Source: Burkholderia cepacia
GTDB lineage: Bacteria; Pseudomonadota; Gammaproteobacteria; Burkholderiales; Burkholderiaceae
Length of the DNA: 64,000 nt
Assembly (NCBI RefSeq): GCF_029962485.1
Contig: NZ_CP073637.1
Location: forward strand, 124,001-188,000
Direction: 5' to 3'
Numbering within the stretch: position 1 is the stretch's first letter; each line of letters opens with the position of its first letter. The position numbers and the translations under genes were made by a program. Shown here in pieces: positions 29,416 through 41,840 of the stretch. Below the pieces are notes generated by a model. The model saw only the letters and a program-made list of their open reading frames with translations. It was not told the DNA's origin and ran no database searches.

Positions 29416-30450
29416 ATGGATCAATACGTGGCGTGCAGGGAAGAACCGACCGCCGAAGACACGCGGCGCAACGCGCAGGGCGACGACGCGCAGGCCGGGC
29501 AGGCCGTCGTCAGCGTCGCGCACGATGCGGACGAGCAGGCGCGCAACCTGATCGGATGGCGGCAAACCTATGACCAGCTCGCGGCCGGCCGCTTCGTCGG
29601 CACGCTGACCGAGCTGCCGCTCGACACGATGAAGCTGTTTCGCGAATCGACGAGCCACTTGCTGCGCCAGGCGTGCGAGGTGCGCGGCGATGCGTACTGG
29701 TTCGGCATCCCGCTCGTGTGCGACGGCACCGCGCGCGTCGATGCATGCCGGATCGGGCCCGGCGCGCTCGCGTTTCGGCCCGGCAACGTCGAATTCGAAC
29801 TGGTGACACCCGCGCAGTTCTCGATCTACGGCGTTGTCGTGCGCGGCGACGTGCTGCGCCGCTATGCGGAGGAAGTCGAGCACCGGGCGCTCGACGAGCG
29901 GCTGTTCACGCAGCGCGTGATGCAGGTCGGTGATGCGCGGCTCGCGCGGCTGTGCGCGCTGCTCGGCCGCCGCCTCGACAGCGCGGTGGCGATGGCCGGC
30001 CCGCTGCCCGATGCGCAGCGCGACGACCTGCAGGCCGACGTGCTGGCCGCGCTGTTCGATGCGTGCGCGCAACCTGCCGACGACGGCAGCGGCGCCGCGC
30101 CGTCGACGCGCCGCTGGATCGTCGAACAGGCGCGCGACTACGTGCTCGCGCACCGTACGCGCCCGGTCGGCGTGCCGGAGTTGTGCGAGCAGCTGCTCGT
30201 GAGCCGGCGCACCCTGCAGTACTGCTTCCAGGACGTGCTCGGGATGGCGCCCGCGACCTATCTGCGCACGCTGCGGCTGAACGGCGCGCGGCGCGACCTG
30301 TGCGGCCGCGCGGCCGGCTCGGTGCAGGATGTTGCGGAGGCGTGGGGCTTCTGGCATCTGAGCCAGTTCGCGACCGATTACCGGCGCCTGTTCGGCAAGC
30401 GGCCGTCGGAGACGCTGCGCGATCGCGCGGTGATGGTCGCGGCGGGGTGA
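29416..30450 (+). CDS. eutR: AraC-family ethanolamine-responsive regulator EutR
   Basis: 344-aa regulator that matches E. coli EutR (350 aa) across its length: LIGWRQTYDQLAAGRFVGTLTEL with MKLFRESTSHLLRQAC, then YWFGIPL, GNVEFELVTPAQFSIYGVVV, and a C-terminal AraC HTH pair (VPELCEQLLVSRRTLQYCFQ, and WGFWHLSQFATDYRRLFGKRPSETL). EutR senses ethanolamine plus B12 in enterics; here it is the expected activator of eat-eutBC, although these genes are about 6 kb away. GGGAGG lies 5 bases before the ATG. A sigma-54-like promoter precedes it, unlike the enteric gene, whose promoter is not described as RpoN-dependent to my knowledge. Confidence 0.9.
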   Translation: MDQYVACREEPTAEDTRRNAQGDDAQAGQAVVSVAHDADEQARNLIGWRQTYDQLAAGRFVGTLTELPLDTMKLFRESTSHLLRQACEVRGDAYWFGIPLVCDGTARVDACRIGPGALAFRPGNVEFELVTPAQFSIYGVVVRGDVLRRYAEEVEHRALDERLFTQRVMQVGDARLARLCALLGRRLDSAVAMAGPLPDAQRDDLQADVLAALFDACAQPADDGSGAAPSTRRWIVEQARDYVLAHRTRPVGVPELCEQLLVSRRTLQYCFQDVLGMAPATYLRTLRLNGARRDLCGRAAGSVQDVAEAWGFWHLSQFATDYRRLFGKRPSETLRDRAVMVAAG

Positions 30451-30499
30451 CGAAGGCGGCGCGGTCGGCGTTCCAACCCGGCTGACGCGCCCTGTCTCC

Positions 30500-31597
30500 T
30501 TATCCGCTGGTCGACGCTGCCGCATCGCGCGGCGCGGGCCACGGCAGTCCATCCCAGTCGAACTTCCTGTAAGCGGCATCGACCGCCGCGAGATCGTCCG
30601 GCCGCTCGCTGCGGTGCAGCCCGTGCAATTCGGCCGGCAGCTCGAGTTCGACCGGCACGCAATGCGGATAGTCGCGCACGCGCAGCGCCGGCCCGATCGT
30701 CGTGAAGCACGCGAGCGTCGGCACGTCGAAACCGTCGGCTAGATGCAGCGCGGCCGTGTCGGGCGCGAACAGCAGGCTGGCGCCCCTGACCCATGCGATG
30801 AAGCGCGCGGTGTCGGTGGCATCGCCGCTCACGTCGACGTAATCCGGATGCGCGACCGGGCCGAAGCCGGCCACCGGCAGCCCGTAGCGCTGCACGAGCC
30901 GTTCCACGAACGCCGTGCGCAGGGCAGGCGGCACGCTGCGCACGGCGGTAGTCGCGTTCGGGCAGAACAGCACGTATGGCCGCTGCCACGCGGCCGGCAG
31001 CACGGGCAGCGGCAGCCGTGCGAGCCAGCGGTTGCGCTTCGCGACGGCCGGCACGGCGGCCGGATCGACGCCGAGCGCATCCAGGAAGAAATCGATCATC
31101 GGCAACTGCGCGAACGCGGGCCAGTACAGATGATTGCCGACGTCGATGCACGGTGCATCGGCGGGCAGCGCTTCGACCGGGCACGGCAGCGCGCGCGACG
31201 GCGCGACGACGTCGGCCGCGAGCGCATAGAGCGCTTCGACATAGCGCGGTGCGCGGGCCGGCCGGTACAGCGTGAAGCGCAGGCCCGGGCGGGCTGCACG
31301 CAGCGCGGCGACGGCGGTCAGCCCGATCACCGAATCGCCGAGCGTGACGCCCATTCCGTTGATCACGTGCACATGCCGCGCGCCGTCGTAGTCGAGCCGG
31401 AACGGCCGGTGCGCGGCGTGCAGCAGGCCGAGTGCCGGCGCGGCCGGCACATGGCCGTCGGCACGCGCGCCACCCTGCTCGAGGTCGTACGGCGCGACGA
31501 GCGTGCCGTCGGGCGCGAGCAGGGTGCCGGGGCAGGCCAGCGCGTCCTCATGCGACAGCGCGACGCCAGGCGGCGCGGTGCGCGTATCCACCGTCAT
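30500..31597 (-). CDS. Family-9-like glycosyltransferase (heptosyltransferase-related)
   Basis: 365-aa protein with a nucleotide-sugar transferase look: HVINGMGVTLGDSVIGLTAVAALRAARPGLRFTLYRPAR near residues 80-115, and the C-terminal GT9-type DTAALHLADGFDVPTLACF stretch. A leading 75 residues (APDGTLVAPYDLEQGGARADGH) are outside the usual GT9 core. The ATG at 31597 overlaps the stop of the upstream ThDP-enzyme gene by 4 bp (ATGA), so translation is coupled. Acceptor and donor unknown. It could decorate a cell-surface glycan. Alternative: a more distant GT-B family protein. Confidence 0.62.
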   Translation of the reverse strand: MTVDTRTAPPGVALSHEDALACPGTLLAPDGTLVAPYDLEQGGARADGHVPAAPALGLLHAAHRPFRLDYDGARHVHVINGMGVTLGDSVIGLTAVAALRAARPGLRFTLYRPARAPRYVEALYALAADVVAPSRALPCPVEALPADAPCIDVGNHLYWPAFAQLPMIDFFLDALGVDPAAVPAVAKRNRWLARLPLPVLPAAWQRPYVLFCPNATTAVRSVPPALRTAFVERLVQRYGLPVAGFGPVAHPDYVDVSGDATDTARFIAWVRGASLLFAPDTAALHLADGFDVPTLACFTTIGPALRVRDYPHCVPVELELPAELHGLHRSERPDDLAAVDAAYRKFDWDGLPWPAPRDAAASTSG

Positions 31598-33297
31598 CCG
31601 CCGCGCGCGCGGCGGCCTTGCTCGCGGATCTGTTCGAGCGTCGCGGCCGGCGTGCTGGCGTCCTGCGGAATGCGGATCTCGATCACCGCGGGCAGCCCGC
31701 AAGTCAGCGCGCGTTCGAGCGCGGGCGCGAAATCGGCGGTGCGCTCGACCGTCTCGCCATGCGCGCCGAACGCACGCGCATACGCGGCGAAATCGGGATT
31801 CGTGAGCCCCGTGCCGTGCACGCGGCCCGGGTAGTTGCGCTCCTGATGCATGCGGATCGTGCCGAAATGCCCGTTGTTGACGACGATTGCGACGATGTTC
31901 AGCCCGTACTGCATCGCGGTCGCGAGCTCGTTGCCGGCCATCATGAAGCAGCCGTCGCCCGCGAGCGCGACGACCGCGCGCGACGGGTACAGCGACTTCG
32001 CGGCGAGCGCGGCCGGCAGCCCGTAACCCATCGCGCCGCTGGTCGGCGCGAGCTGCGAACGGAAGTGCCGGTACGCAAAGTGGCGATGCAGCCAGATCGC
32101 GTAGTTGCCGGCGCCGTTGGTGAGGATCGCGTCGTGCGGCAGGCGCTCGCGCAACTGCACCATCACGTCGCCGAGCTGGACGTCGCCGGGCATCGGCAGC
32201 GGCGCATGCCATTCGCGGTACGCGCGATGGGCGTCGGCCGCTGCGCCGGCCCAGGCCGGGCGCTCGGGCGGTTCGAGTGCGGCAAGCGGCGCGGCGATCT
32301 CGGGCATCCCCGACACGATCGGCAGGTCGGCCGCATACACGCGGCCGAGCTCGTCCGCGCCCTGGTGTACGTGGATCAGCGTCTGGCGTGTCTTCGGGAT
32401 GTCGAGCAGCGTGTAGCCGCCGGTCGTCGCTTCGCCGAGGCGCGGCCCGATCACGAGCAGCAGGTCGGCGTCGCGGATGCGTTTCGCGAGCGCGGGATTG
32501 ATCCCGAGCCCGACGTCGCCCGCGTAGTTCGGGTGCGCGTTGTCGATCGTGTCCTGGAAGCGGAACGCGCATGCGACAGGCAGTTGCCAGCGTTCGACGA
32601 AGGTGCGCAGGTTCGCACAGGCTTCAGGCGTCCAGCCGCTGCCGCCGACGATCGCGATCGGCCGTTCCGCGCGCGCGAGCCGCTCGCGCAGCTCGTCGAC
32701 CTGCCCGGCCGACGGCGCGGCCGCGACGCGTTTCGCGGCCGGCACGACGGGCTGCGACGCGCACGCTTCGGACAGGACGTCTTCCGGCAGCGCGAGCACG
32801 ACCGGGCCGGGCCGGCCGGACGTCGCGACGTGGAACGCATGGCTCAGGTATTCGGGGATACGGCGCGGGTCGTCGATCTGCGCGACCCATTTCGCCATCT
32901 GGCCGAACATCCGCCGGTAGTCGATTTCCTGGAAGGCTTCGCGGTCGAGGTGCTCGCGCGCGCACTGGCCGACGAACAGGATCATCGGCGTCGAATCCTG
33001 GAACGCGGTGTGTACGCCGATCGATGCATGGGTCGCGCCGGGCCCGCGCGTGACGAAGGCGATGCCGGGGCGGCCGGTCAGCTTGCCGACCGCTTCGGCC
33101 ATGTTCGCGGCGGCCGCCTCGTGGCGGCAGACGACCGTCTGGATGCGCGCGGTGTCGTCCGCCAGCGCATCGAGTACGGCGAGGAAGCTCTCGCCCGGCA
33201 CGCAGAACACGCGTTCGACGTGATTGGCGAGCAACGCATCGACGAGCAGTCGCGCGCCGGTCGTGGCGGACTGCTCGAGATCCTTGGAATGCGACAT
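31594..33297 (-). CDS. Acetolactate synthase-like ThDP-dependent enzyme
   Basis: 567-aa enzyme of the acetohydroxyacid synthase / pyruvate oxidase superfamily. Visible: N-terminal VERVFCVPGESFLAVLDAL and the RHEAAAANMAEA glutamate region, TRGPGATHASIGVHTA, central domain, and the ThDP/Mg motif GDGCFMMAGNELATAMQYGLNIVAIVVNN. Typical AHAS catalytic subunits are this size, but no small regulatory subunit gene is adjacent. The start MSHSKDLEQ at 33297 is chosen at the family onset. The gene overlaps a glycosyltransferase-like gene by 4 bp, suggesting a pathway other than branched-chain synthesis. Confidence 0.82.
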   Translation of the reverse strand: MSHSKDLEQSATTGARLLVDALLANHVERVFCVPGESFLAVLDALADDTARIQTVVCRHEAAAANMAEAVGKLTGRPGIAFVTRGPGATHASIGVHTAFQDSTPMILFVGQCAREHLDREAFQEIDYRRMFGQMAKWVAQIDDPRRIPEYLSHAFHVATSGRPGPVVLALPEDVLSEACASQPVVPAAKRVAAAPSAGQVDELRERLARAERPIAIVGGSGWTPEACANLRTFVERWQLPVACAFRFQDTIDNAHPNYAGDVGLGINPALAKRIRDADLLLVIGPRLGEATTGGYTLLDIPKTRQTLIHVHQGADELGRVYAADLPIVSGMPEIAAPLAALEPPERPAWAGAAADAHRAYREWHAPLPMPGDVQLGDVMVQLRERLPHDAILTNGAGNYAIWLHRHFAYRHFRSQLAPTSGAMGYGLPAALAAKSLYPSRAVVALAGDGCFMMAGNELATAMQYGLNIVAIVVNNGHFGTIRMHQERNYPGRVHGTGLTNPDFAAYARAFGAHGETVERTADFAPALERALTCGLPAVIEIRIPQDASTPAATLEQIREQGRRARGG

Positions 33298-33713
33298 GGG
33301 CTGCCGTCTCCCTGGGTAGCGGGACGTACAGCTTACGCCTGTCGGCGAGGCGCCGGTATGCAGGCCGGTGAAAAGTGTCGGAACGCTGGGTGATTCGGAC
33401 GGTGCGTCATCCGTGCGCGCCGGGTTCGGCTGGCCGAAAGGACGACTGGTGCGTGATTGCCGGGCGGTGGAAAGTGGCGGCTGCAAGCATCGAACCGGAC
33501 AGGACGATCCGCTGCCACGGTCAAGCGCGTGGCGAGATGCCCCGGATTACATACCGGTTTGCCGCATTTGACCGGCCGCCGGCATAGTGAATGTCTCCCG
33601 CGTATCGCATGCCGCCATCCACGACTGCTTCGGAGTCGCGTACACACATGGATTTACACTGCCTCGGAAATAACCTAAGGTACATCCTTCGTACACACGC
33701 ATGGGAGATCGAC
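33298..33713. other. Intergenic region upstream of the ThDP enzyme and vapB genes
   Basis: 416 bp with no supported gene; several short overlapping frames have no recognisable family. The right third is AT-richer and contains two direct copies of CGTACACAC (33639-33647 and 33690-33698) and a GTAC-N7-GTAC element at 33680-33694, placed directly upstream of vapB. Confidence 0.6.
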
Positions 33714-33950
33714 ATGCATACCACGAGGGTGTTTCGGAACGGCAACTCGCAAGCCGTACGGATTCCGGCGGACCTTGCTTACGAGCGCAGCGATATCGAG
33801 CTCGAAATCGAACGGATCGGCGACGAAATCCGTATTCGGCCGATGCGACGGCCGTTGACCGGCGTGCTCGAGAAGTTCGCGAAATTCGGGCCGGATTTCA
33901 TGGCCGAAGGGCGTGGCGACCAGGAGCAGGCCGACCGCGAGGGCTTGTGA
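33714..33950 (+). CDS. vapB: Antitoxin VapB (SpoVT/AbrB-type)
   Basis: 78-aa antitoxin with the N-terminal swapped-hairpin DNA-binding domain MHTTRVFRNGNSQAVRIPADLAY, then an acidic/helical C-terminus (GPDFMAEGRGDQEQADREGL) that would wrap the toxin. GGGAGA is 6 bases before the ATG. Its TGA overlaps the vapC ATG by one base. VapB normally represses its own operon, with VapC as co-repressor; repeated CGTACACAC sequences upstream are candidate sites. Confidence 0.9.
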   Translation: MHTTRVFRNGNSQAVRIPADLAYERSDIELEIERIGDEIRIRPMRRPLTGVLEKFAKFGPDFMAEGRGDQEQADREGL

Positions 33951-34351
33951 TGCCGCGCTACATGCTCGACACCAACATGTGCATCTATCTGTTGAAGAAT
34001 CAGCCGGAACAGGTCGCGAGGCGATTTGCACAGTGCTACACGGGGGACGTCGTGATGTCGGCGATTACCTATGCCGAGCTCGAGTACGGTGTGACCGCGT
34101 GTACAAGTCCTGCCCAGGAGCGCAGCAATCTCGCCGCGCTGATCGAGGATATTCCGGTCGCGCCGTTCGACGCGGTGGCCGCGCAAGCGTACGGCTCTGT
34201 CCGCGAAGCGACCCGCGAACGGAAGAGGGATCATCTCGACAAACTGATCGCGGCTCATGCGGTGTCGCTCGACGTCGTGCTGGTGACCAACAACGAGCGG
34301 GATTTCGTGAGCTATCCGGGCGTGCGGCTGGAGAACTGGTTGAACGACTAG
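33950..34351 (+). CDS. vapC: Type II toxin VapC (PIN-domain ribonuclease)
   Basis: 133-aa PIN-domain endoribonuclease. The acidic catalytic pattern is visible: D7 in MLDTNMCIYL, E44 in the AITYAELEYG region, D97 in RDHLDKLIAAHA and the aspartate in VTNNERDF. The toxin usually cleaves tRNA or rRNA at specific loops when the antitoxin is degraded. It overlaps vapB by one base, a standard toxin-antitoxin layout. A strong 16-bp inverted repeat follows at 34389-34430. Confidence 0.92.
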   Translation: MPRYMLDTNMCIYLLKNQPEQVARRFAQCYTGDVVMSAITYAELEYGVTACTSPAQERSNLAALIEDIPVAPFDAVAAQAYGSVREATRERKRDHLDKLIAAHAVSLDVVLVTNNERDFVSYPGVRLENWLND

Positions 34352-34388
34352 CGTGCCCGGCAGGCGTGACGCAACGCGCAACCATGTC

Positions 34389-34430
34389 CGGCGGTCATGC
34401 GGGGTATCGATTCGCCCCGCATGACCGCCG
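34389..34430. terminator. 16-bp hairpin between vapC and sdaA
   Basis: CGGCGGTCATGCGGGG, 10-base loop, CCCCGCATGACCGCCG, a perfect repeat between convergent genes. No T-run in either direction, but the very stable stem suits a shared 3' end. Confidence 0.65.
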
Positions 34431-34438
34431 TTACCGCA

Positions 34439-35827
34439 TCAGCACTCGACGATATTCACCGCCAGCCCGCCGCGCGACGTTTCCTTGTACTTCGTCTTCA
34501 TGTCCGCACCCGTCTCGCGCATCGTCTTGATCACGGAGTCGAGCGACACGTAGTGGGAGCCGTCGCCGCGCAGCGCCATGCGCGCCGCGTTGACGGCCTT
34601 CACCGACGCCATCGCGTTGCGTTCGATGCACGGAATCTGCACCATCCCGCCGACCGGGTCGCAGGTGAGGCCGAGGTTGTGTTCCATCCCGATTTCGGCC
34701 GCGTTCTCGACCTGCTGCGGCGTGCCGCCGAGCACGGCGGCAAGCGCGCCGGCCGCCATCGAGCATGCGACGCCCACTTCGCCCTGGCAGCCGACTTCCG
34801 CGCCCGAGATCGACGCGTTGAGCTTGTAAAGAATGCCGATCGCGGCGGCCGTCAGCAGGAAGTCGATCACGCCTTGCTCGTTTGCACCGGGCGTAAAGCG
34901 CGTGTAGTAGTGCAGCACGGCCGGGATGATGCCGGCCGCGCCGTTGGTCGGCGCGGTGACGACACGGCCGCCGGCCGCGTTTTCCTCGTTGACCGCGATC
35001 GCGTACAGGTTGATCCAGTCGATCATCGACAGCGGATCCTGCAGCGCGCGCTCCGGGCTGCCCGTCAGCGTGCGGTACAGCTGCGGCGCGCGACGCTTGA
35101 CCTGGAACGGGCCGGGCAGGTTGCCGTCGGCATCGGGGTTGCCGATCCCGCAGCCGCGCGACACGCACGACTGCATCACGGCCCAGATCTTCAGCAGCCC
35201 GTCGCGCGTCTCTTCCTCGGTGTGCCACGCGCGCTCGTTGTCCCACATCAGCTGCGCGATCGACTTGCCGGTCGACTCGGTCAGCGCGAGCAATTCGGCG
35301 CCGGTGCGGAACGGGTGCGTCATCTGCTCGGCCGCGCTCAGCACCTTCGTGTTCGGCGCGCCGGCCGTCACGACGAAGCCGCCGCCGACCGACAGGTAGG
35401 TGCGCTCGACCAGTACCGCGCCGTTCGCGTCGGATGCACGCAGTTTCATCCCGTTCGGATGCTCGGGCAGCGCCTGGCGGTAGAACGCGATGTTCTCCTT
35501 CAGCACGAACGGCACCGGATGCGTACCCAGCAGCGCGAGCTTCTTCGACTTGCGGACGTCTTCCAGACGTGCGTCGATGGTTTCGGGATCGACGGTGTCG
35601 GGCGCATCGCCGAGCAGGCCGAGCATCACGCCGCGGTCGGTACCGTGGCCCTTGCCGGTGGCGCCGAGCGAGCCGTACAGCTCGACCTTCACGTGGGCCG
35701 TTGCGTCGAGCTGCCCGTCGCGCTCGAGGCCCTGGACGAACATCAGCGCCGCGCGCATCGGTCCGACCGTGTGCGAACTGGACGGACCGATGCCGATCTT
35801 GAAGAGGTCAAACACGCTGACTGCCAT
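34439..35827 (-). CDS. sdaA: L-serine ammonia-lyase (L-serine dehydratase)
   Basis: 462-aa iron-sulfur enzyme that converts serine to pyruvate and ammonia. N-terminal domain: [25 protein letters not shown]-terminal iron-sulfur domain with [34 protein letters not shown] and the cysteine pair of [19 protein letters not shown]. Single-chain form as in most proteobacteria. It sits downstream of the glycine-cleavage genes, separated by an alginate-lyase-like gene, and this region links glycine to serine to pyruvate. The start at 35827 has a CAAGGCAGG-type ribosome site. Confidence 0.95.
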   Translation of the reverse strand: MAVSVFDLFKIGIGPSSSHTVGPMRAALMFVQGLERDGQLDATAHVKVELYGSLGATGKGHGTDRGVMLGLLGDAPDTVDPETIDARLEDVRKSKKLALLGTHPVPFVLKENIAFYRQALPEHPNGMKLRASDANGAVLVERTYLSVGGGFVVTAGAPNTKVLSAAEQMTHPFRTGAELLALTESTGKSIAQLMWDNERAWHTEEETRDGLLKIWAVMQSCVSRGCGIGNPDADGNLPGPFQVKRRAPQLYRTLTGSPERALQDPLSMIDWINLYAIAVNEENAAGGRVVTAPTNGAAGIIPAVLHYYTRFTPGANEQGVIDFLLTAAAIGILYKLNASISGAEVGCQGEVGVACSMAAGALAAVLGGTPQQVENAAEIGMEHNLGLTCDPVGGMVQIPCIERNAMASVKAVNAARMALRGDGSHYVSLDSVIKTMRETGADMKTKYKETSRGGLAVNIVEC

Positions 35828-35857
35828 TTCGATACCTGCCTTGCTTTAAGAGTAGTG

Positions 35858-36994
35858 CTAGCGCGCCTGTAATGGCAGGCACGCGGCGAGCCATGCGGGC
35901 GGCGTTGGGGATAGTTGCTGCGCGACGCGGGCATAGCGCCCGTCGAGCCGCGCGGCCAGATGAAAGAGTTCGGTGGCGTTTTTCGGGTCCCACTGCCCCG
36001 TGTAACCCGGCAGGCCGGCCTCGCGGCGCTTCGCGTCGAACGGCACCGGCGAATTCACGAATTCCTCGTGCGTCTTCTCGCCGAGCGCGTACGGCACGAG
36101 CCAGTCGAGCGCGGCCGCGAGCGTCGCGCCGTTCGCGCCGCGCTCGCGCAGCCAGTTGCGGTTGAAGCGGCGCGCGGCGAGCGCGGCCGTCACCAGCGGC
36201 TGCAGGTCGTAGACCGCGTAATGCAGCGCATCGCGTTCCTCGAAGTCCCACGTCTTGCCGTCCGGCCCGATGTTGTCGGCGAGATGCTCGACGAACAGCC
36301 GCTGCGCGGCGTTCATCATCTTGCGGTCGCCGAGCGTGAACGCGGACAGCGCGATCAGCTTGATCCGGTGGCTCTGCCAGTTGTTGCGCCACGTGCCGGT
36401 GAGCGGGCGCTTCTGCGCGTCGATCTGCGCGACATAGCCGGCGCCGAGCTTCGCGATGAACGCGGCCGTCGCGTTGCGGGTCTTCACCGGCAGCGCGCTC
36501 GCGGTCATGTCGTACGCGACGATCAGGCTCTCGAAGCGCGTTTCGTCGATCGGATTGAAGCTCGGCTGGTAGGTCGAGACCCACGCGGACAGGAAGCGGT
36601 CGACTAGCTGCAGGTAGCGCGGCGCATTCGTCACGCGCCACGCGAGCGCCGCGTCACGCATCAGGTCCATGTCCTTCAGCGCGGCCGCACTCTGGTCGTA
36701 GATGCCTTCATGCGGCAGCGTGCCCTCGGTGTGCACGCGCGCCATCGCCTTTGGCTGCTCGCCGATGCGCGCGTCGACGCTGCGGATCAGCGCCTGCACG
36801 CCCGGCTCGGCCTGTGTCGTCTCGCTCGCCTGCAGTGCCGGCGCCGCGCAGAAATTCATCGCCGCGCGCGCGCTGCCGGCCGCGCCGAGGCCGGCAGCGG
36901 CCAGCGACAGCGAGGCGACGAGCATCGGTACGACGCGGCGCGTGCGCGGCCGCCTCTCTGTTGCACCATGGCCCGGAAACATCGGACGCACCAT
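35858..36994 (-). CDS. Alginate-lyase family protein, exported
   Basis: 378-aa protein. AAGGAG (37001-37006) six bases before the ATG at 36994 decides that start over the ATG at 37009, inside which the ribosome site would fall. The N-terminus holds an Arg-rich stretch (RRPRTRR) and a hydrophobic core VPMLVASLSLAAAGLG ending ARA, a plausible signal peptide (twin arginines may be fortuitous). The mature part has the alpha/alpha-toroid look of the alginate_lyase family: LMRDAALAWRVTNAPRYLQLVDRFLSAW, TRFESLIVAYDM and WRNNWQSHRIKLIALSAFTLGD with NNWQSH-type active-site region. Periplasmic polysaccharide cleavage is likely; substrate unknown. It lies between gcvP and sdaA. Confidence 0.82.
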   Translation of the reverse strand: MVRPMFPGHGATERRPRTRRVVPMLVASLSLAAAGLGAAGSARAAMNFCAAPALQASETTQAEPGVQALIRSVDARIGEQPKAMARVHTEGTLPHEGIYDQSAAALKDMDLMRDAALAWRVTNAPRYLQLVDRFLSAWVSTYQPSFNPIDETRFESLIVAYDMTASALPVKTRNATAAFIAKLGAGYVAQIDAQKRPLTGTWRNNWQSHRIKLIALSAFTLGDRKMMNAAQRLFVEHLADNIGPDGKTWDFEERDALHYAVYDLQPLVTAALAARRFNRNWLRERGANGATLAAALDWLVPYALGEKTHEEFVNSPVPFDAKRREAGLPGYTGQWDPKNATELFHLAARLDGRYARVAQQLSPTPPAWLAACLPLQAR

Positions 36995-37073
36995 GCGGAA
37001 CTCCTTCATTGGCTGGATCGCGTGTGATGTTAGCCGGATTGGCGGACGAACGTGAACCGGTTCGAGTGGCGCA

Positions 37074-37109
37074 CAAAAAAACCGCACGCAACCCCGGGTT
37101 GCGTGCGGT
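37074..37109 (-). terminator. Intrinsic terminator of the gcv operon
   Basis: 14-bp palindrome ACCGCACGCAACCC / GGGTTGCGTGCGGT centred on base 37095, followed on the minus strand by about seven T residues (A-run at 37075-37081). It lies 37 bp beyond the gcvP stop and separates gcvTHP from the alginate-lyase-like gene. Confidence 0.85.
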
Positions 37110-37145
37110 GTGGTCACCATCGGTCGGTTCCTGGCCTGGCGTGCG

Positions 37146-40073
<2,928 letters not shown>

Positions 40074-40133
40074 GGCGTGACTCTGGTCCCGCGCGGGCCG
40101 GCTGGCCGGCGCCGCGCGGTTCGGGTAGGGGAA

Positions 40134-40514
40134 TTAGTCGATCAGCTTGCTGTAGGCGGCTGCGTCGAGCAGGCTGTCGGTCGATGCGCCGGCCGCCAGC
40201 TTGACCTTGAACAGCCACGTGTCGTACGCGTCGCTGTTCACCTCTTCCGGCGTGTCGACTGCATCCGCGTTGATCGCGACCACCTCGCCCGACACCGGCG
40301 AATAGATGTCCGACGCGGCTTTCACGGATTCGACGACGCCGATCGCGTCGCCTGCCTTCACCTGCTTGCCGACGGGCGGCAGTTCGAGGAAAACGATGTC
40401 GCCGAGCGTGTTCTGCGCGTGATCGGTGATGCCGATCGTCAGCGTGCCGTCGGCTTCAGTGCGGATCCACTCGTGTTCGTCGGTGTACTTCAGATCGGCC
40501 GGGACGTTGCTCAT
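40134..40514 (-). CDS. gcvH: Glycine cleavage system H protein
   Basis: 126-aa lipoyl carrier that shuttles the aminomethyl group between P, T and L proteins. It begins [18 protein letters not shown], and the lipoylated lysine is in [23 protein letters not shown] lies before the ATG. It is 60 bp upstream of gcvP and 117 bp downstream of gcvT on the same strand. No lpd or lipoyl-protein gene is nearby. Confidence 0.97.
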   Translation of the reverse strand: MSNVPADLKYTDEHEWIRTEADGTLTIGITDHAQNTLGDIVFLELPPVGKQVKAGDAIGVVESVKAASDIYSPVSGEVVAINADAVDTPEEVNSDAYDTWLFKVKLAAGASTDSLLDAAAYSKLID

Positions 40515-40631
40515 CGGATGCTCCTGATAAAAGGGTTTGTTCGTTTTGCTGACGCGCCGTCGGGGCGCGCCGGGTGTGGTGTTGCGCCGGGCGCCATCTC
40601 CCGGCTTCCCGGGAGGCGGGCCTCCCGGCCG

Positions 40632-41750
40632 TTACGCAGCGAGGACCTTGCCGTTGCGCACGAACGGCAGTTTTACCACGCGCGCGGGAAGATTCTTGTC
40701 TCGAATTTGCACCTGGATGAGGTCGCCGATCTGGACGGCGGCCGGCACGCGCGCGAACGCGATCGATTCCTGCATCGACGGCGAGAACGTGCCGCTCGTG
40801 ATCTCGCCTTCGCCGTGCGGCGTGACGACCTTCTGGTGCGCGCGCAGCACGCCGCCCGCCTTGCCGTTTTCCTTCTGCAGGATCAGGCCGACGAACGCGG
40901 CGCGGGTGCCGTTGGCTTCCAGTGCGGCGCGGCCGACGAACTCGCGCGGCGCGGCGAGGTCGACCGTCCACGCGAGGCCCGCGTCGAGCGGGGAGACGGT
41001 GTCGTCCATGTCCTGGCCGTACAGGTTCATGCCGGCTTCGAGGCGCAGCGTATCGCGCGCGCCGAGCCCGCACGGGCGCACGCCGTTTTGCTGCAGTGCG
41101 GCCCACAGCGCTTCGACGTGCACGGCCGGGACGATCACTTCGAAACCGTCTTCACCGGTATAGCCGGTGCGCGCGATGGTGAGATCGCCGAACGGCGTGG
41201 CGGCGACCTGCGCGGCGTTGAACGGCTTCAGCTCGCTGGTCGCGGCACGTGCGGAAGGCACGGTCGTCCAGACCTTTTCGCGGGCGTTCGGGCCCTGTAC
41301 GGCGACGATCGCGAAATCGCGGCGCGGCGCGATCGTGAGGCCGAAGCTGCCTTGCTCGTTCAGCTGGTTGAACCACGCGATGTCTTTCTCGGCCGTGCCG
41401 GCGTTGACCACGACGCGGAAGAATTCTTCGGTGAAGTAATAGACGATCAGGTCGTCGATGACGCCGCCCTGCGGGTTGAGCAGGCACGAGTAGAGTGCCT
41501 TGCCGGGCGTCTTGAGCTTGCCGACGTTGTTCGCGATCGCGTGCTCGAAGAACGCGCGCACGCGGCTGCCGGTGAAATCGACCACGCACATGTGCGACAC
41601 GTCGAACATGCCGGCGTCGGTGCGCACGGCTTCGTGTTCTTCGATCTGCGAGCCGTAGTTGACGGGCATGTCCCAGCCGCCGAAGTCGACCATGCGGGCA
41701 TTGAGCGCGCGGTGCGCGGCGTTGAGCGGGGTGTGATTCAGTGCAGTCAT
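40632..41750 (-). CDS. gcvT: Glycine cleavage system aminomethyltransferase, T-protein
   Basis: 372-aa tetrahydrofolate-dependent aminomethyltransferase that releases ammonia and makes methylene-THF. Visible: [31 protein letters not shown], the DVSHM motif, [15 protein letters not shown] and [21 protein letters not shown] (the folate-binding aspartate segment). It is the first gene of the operon; the leader between the ATG at 41750 and the predicted start of transcription near 42101 carries the tandem glycine riboswitch. Confidence 0.96.
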   Translation of the reverse strand: MTALNHTPLNAAHRALNARMVDFGGWDMPVNYGSQIEEHEAVRTDAGMFDVSHMCVVDFTGSRVRAFFEHAIANNVGKLKTPGKALYSCLLNPQGGVIDDLIVYYFTEEFFRVVVNAGTAEKDIAWFNQLNEQGSFGLTIAPRRDFAIVAVQGPNAREKVWTTVPSARAATSELKPFNAAQVAATPFGDLTIARTGYTGEDGFEVIVPAVHVEALWAALQQNGVRPCGLGARDTLRLEAGMNLYGQDMDDTVSPLDAGLAWTVDLAAPREFVGRAALEANGTRAAFVGLILQKENGKAGGVLRAHQKVVTPHGEGEITSGTFSPSMQESIAFARVPAAVQIGDLIQVQIRDKNLPARVVKLPFVRNGKVLAA

Positions 41751-41840
41751 CGAGGCCTCAGGCAAGGCGCTTGCGCGCGGATCAGAACGGCCATGTGCCG
41801 ACCGCCGTGGCCGATGGCCGCCAGCGATCCGGTACATGCC

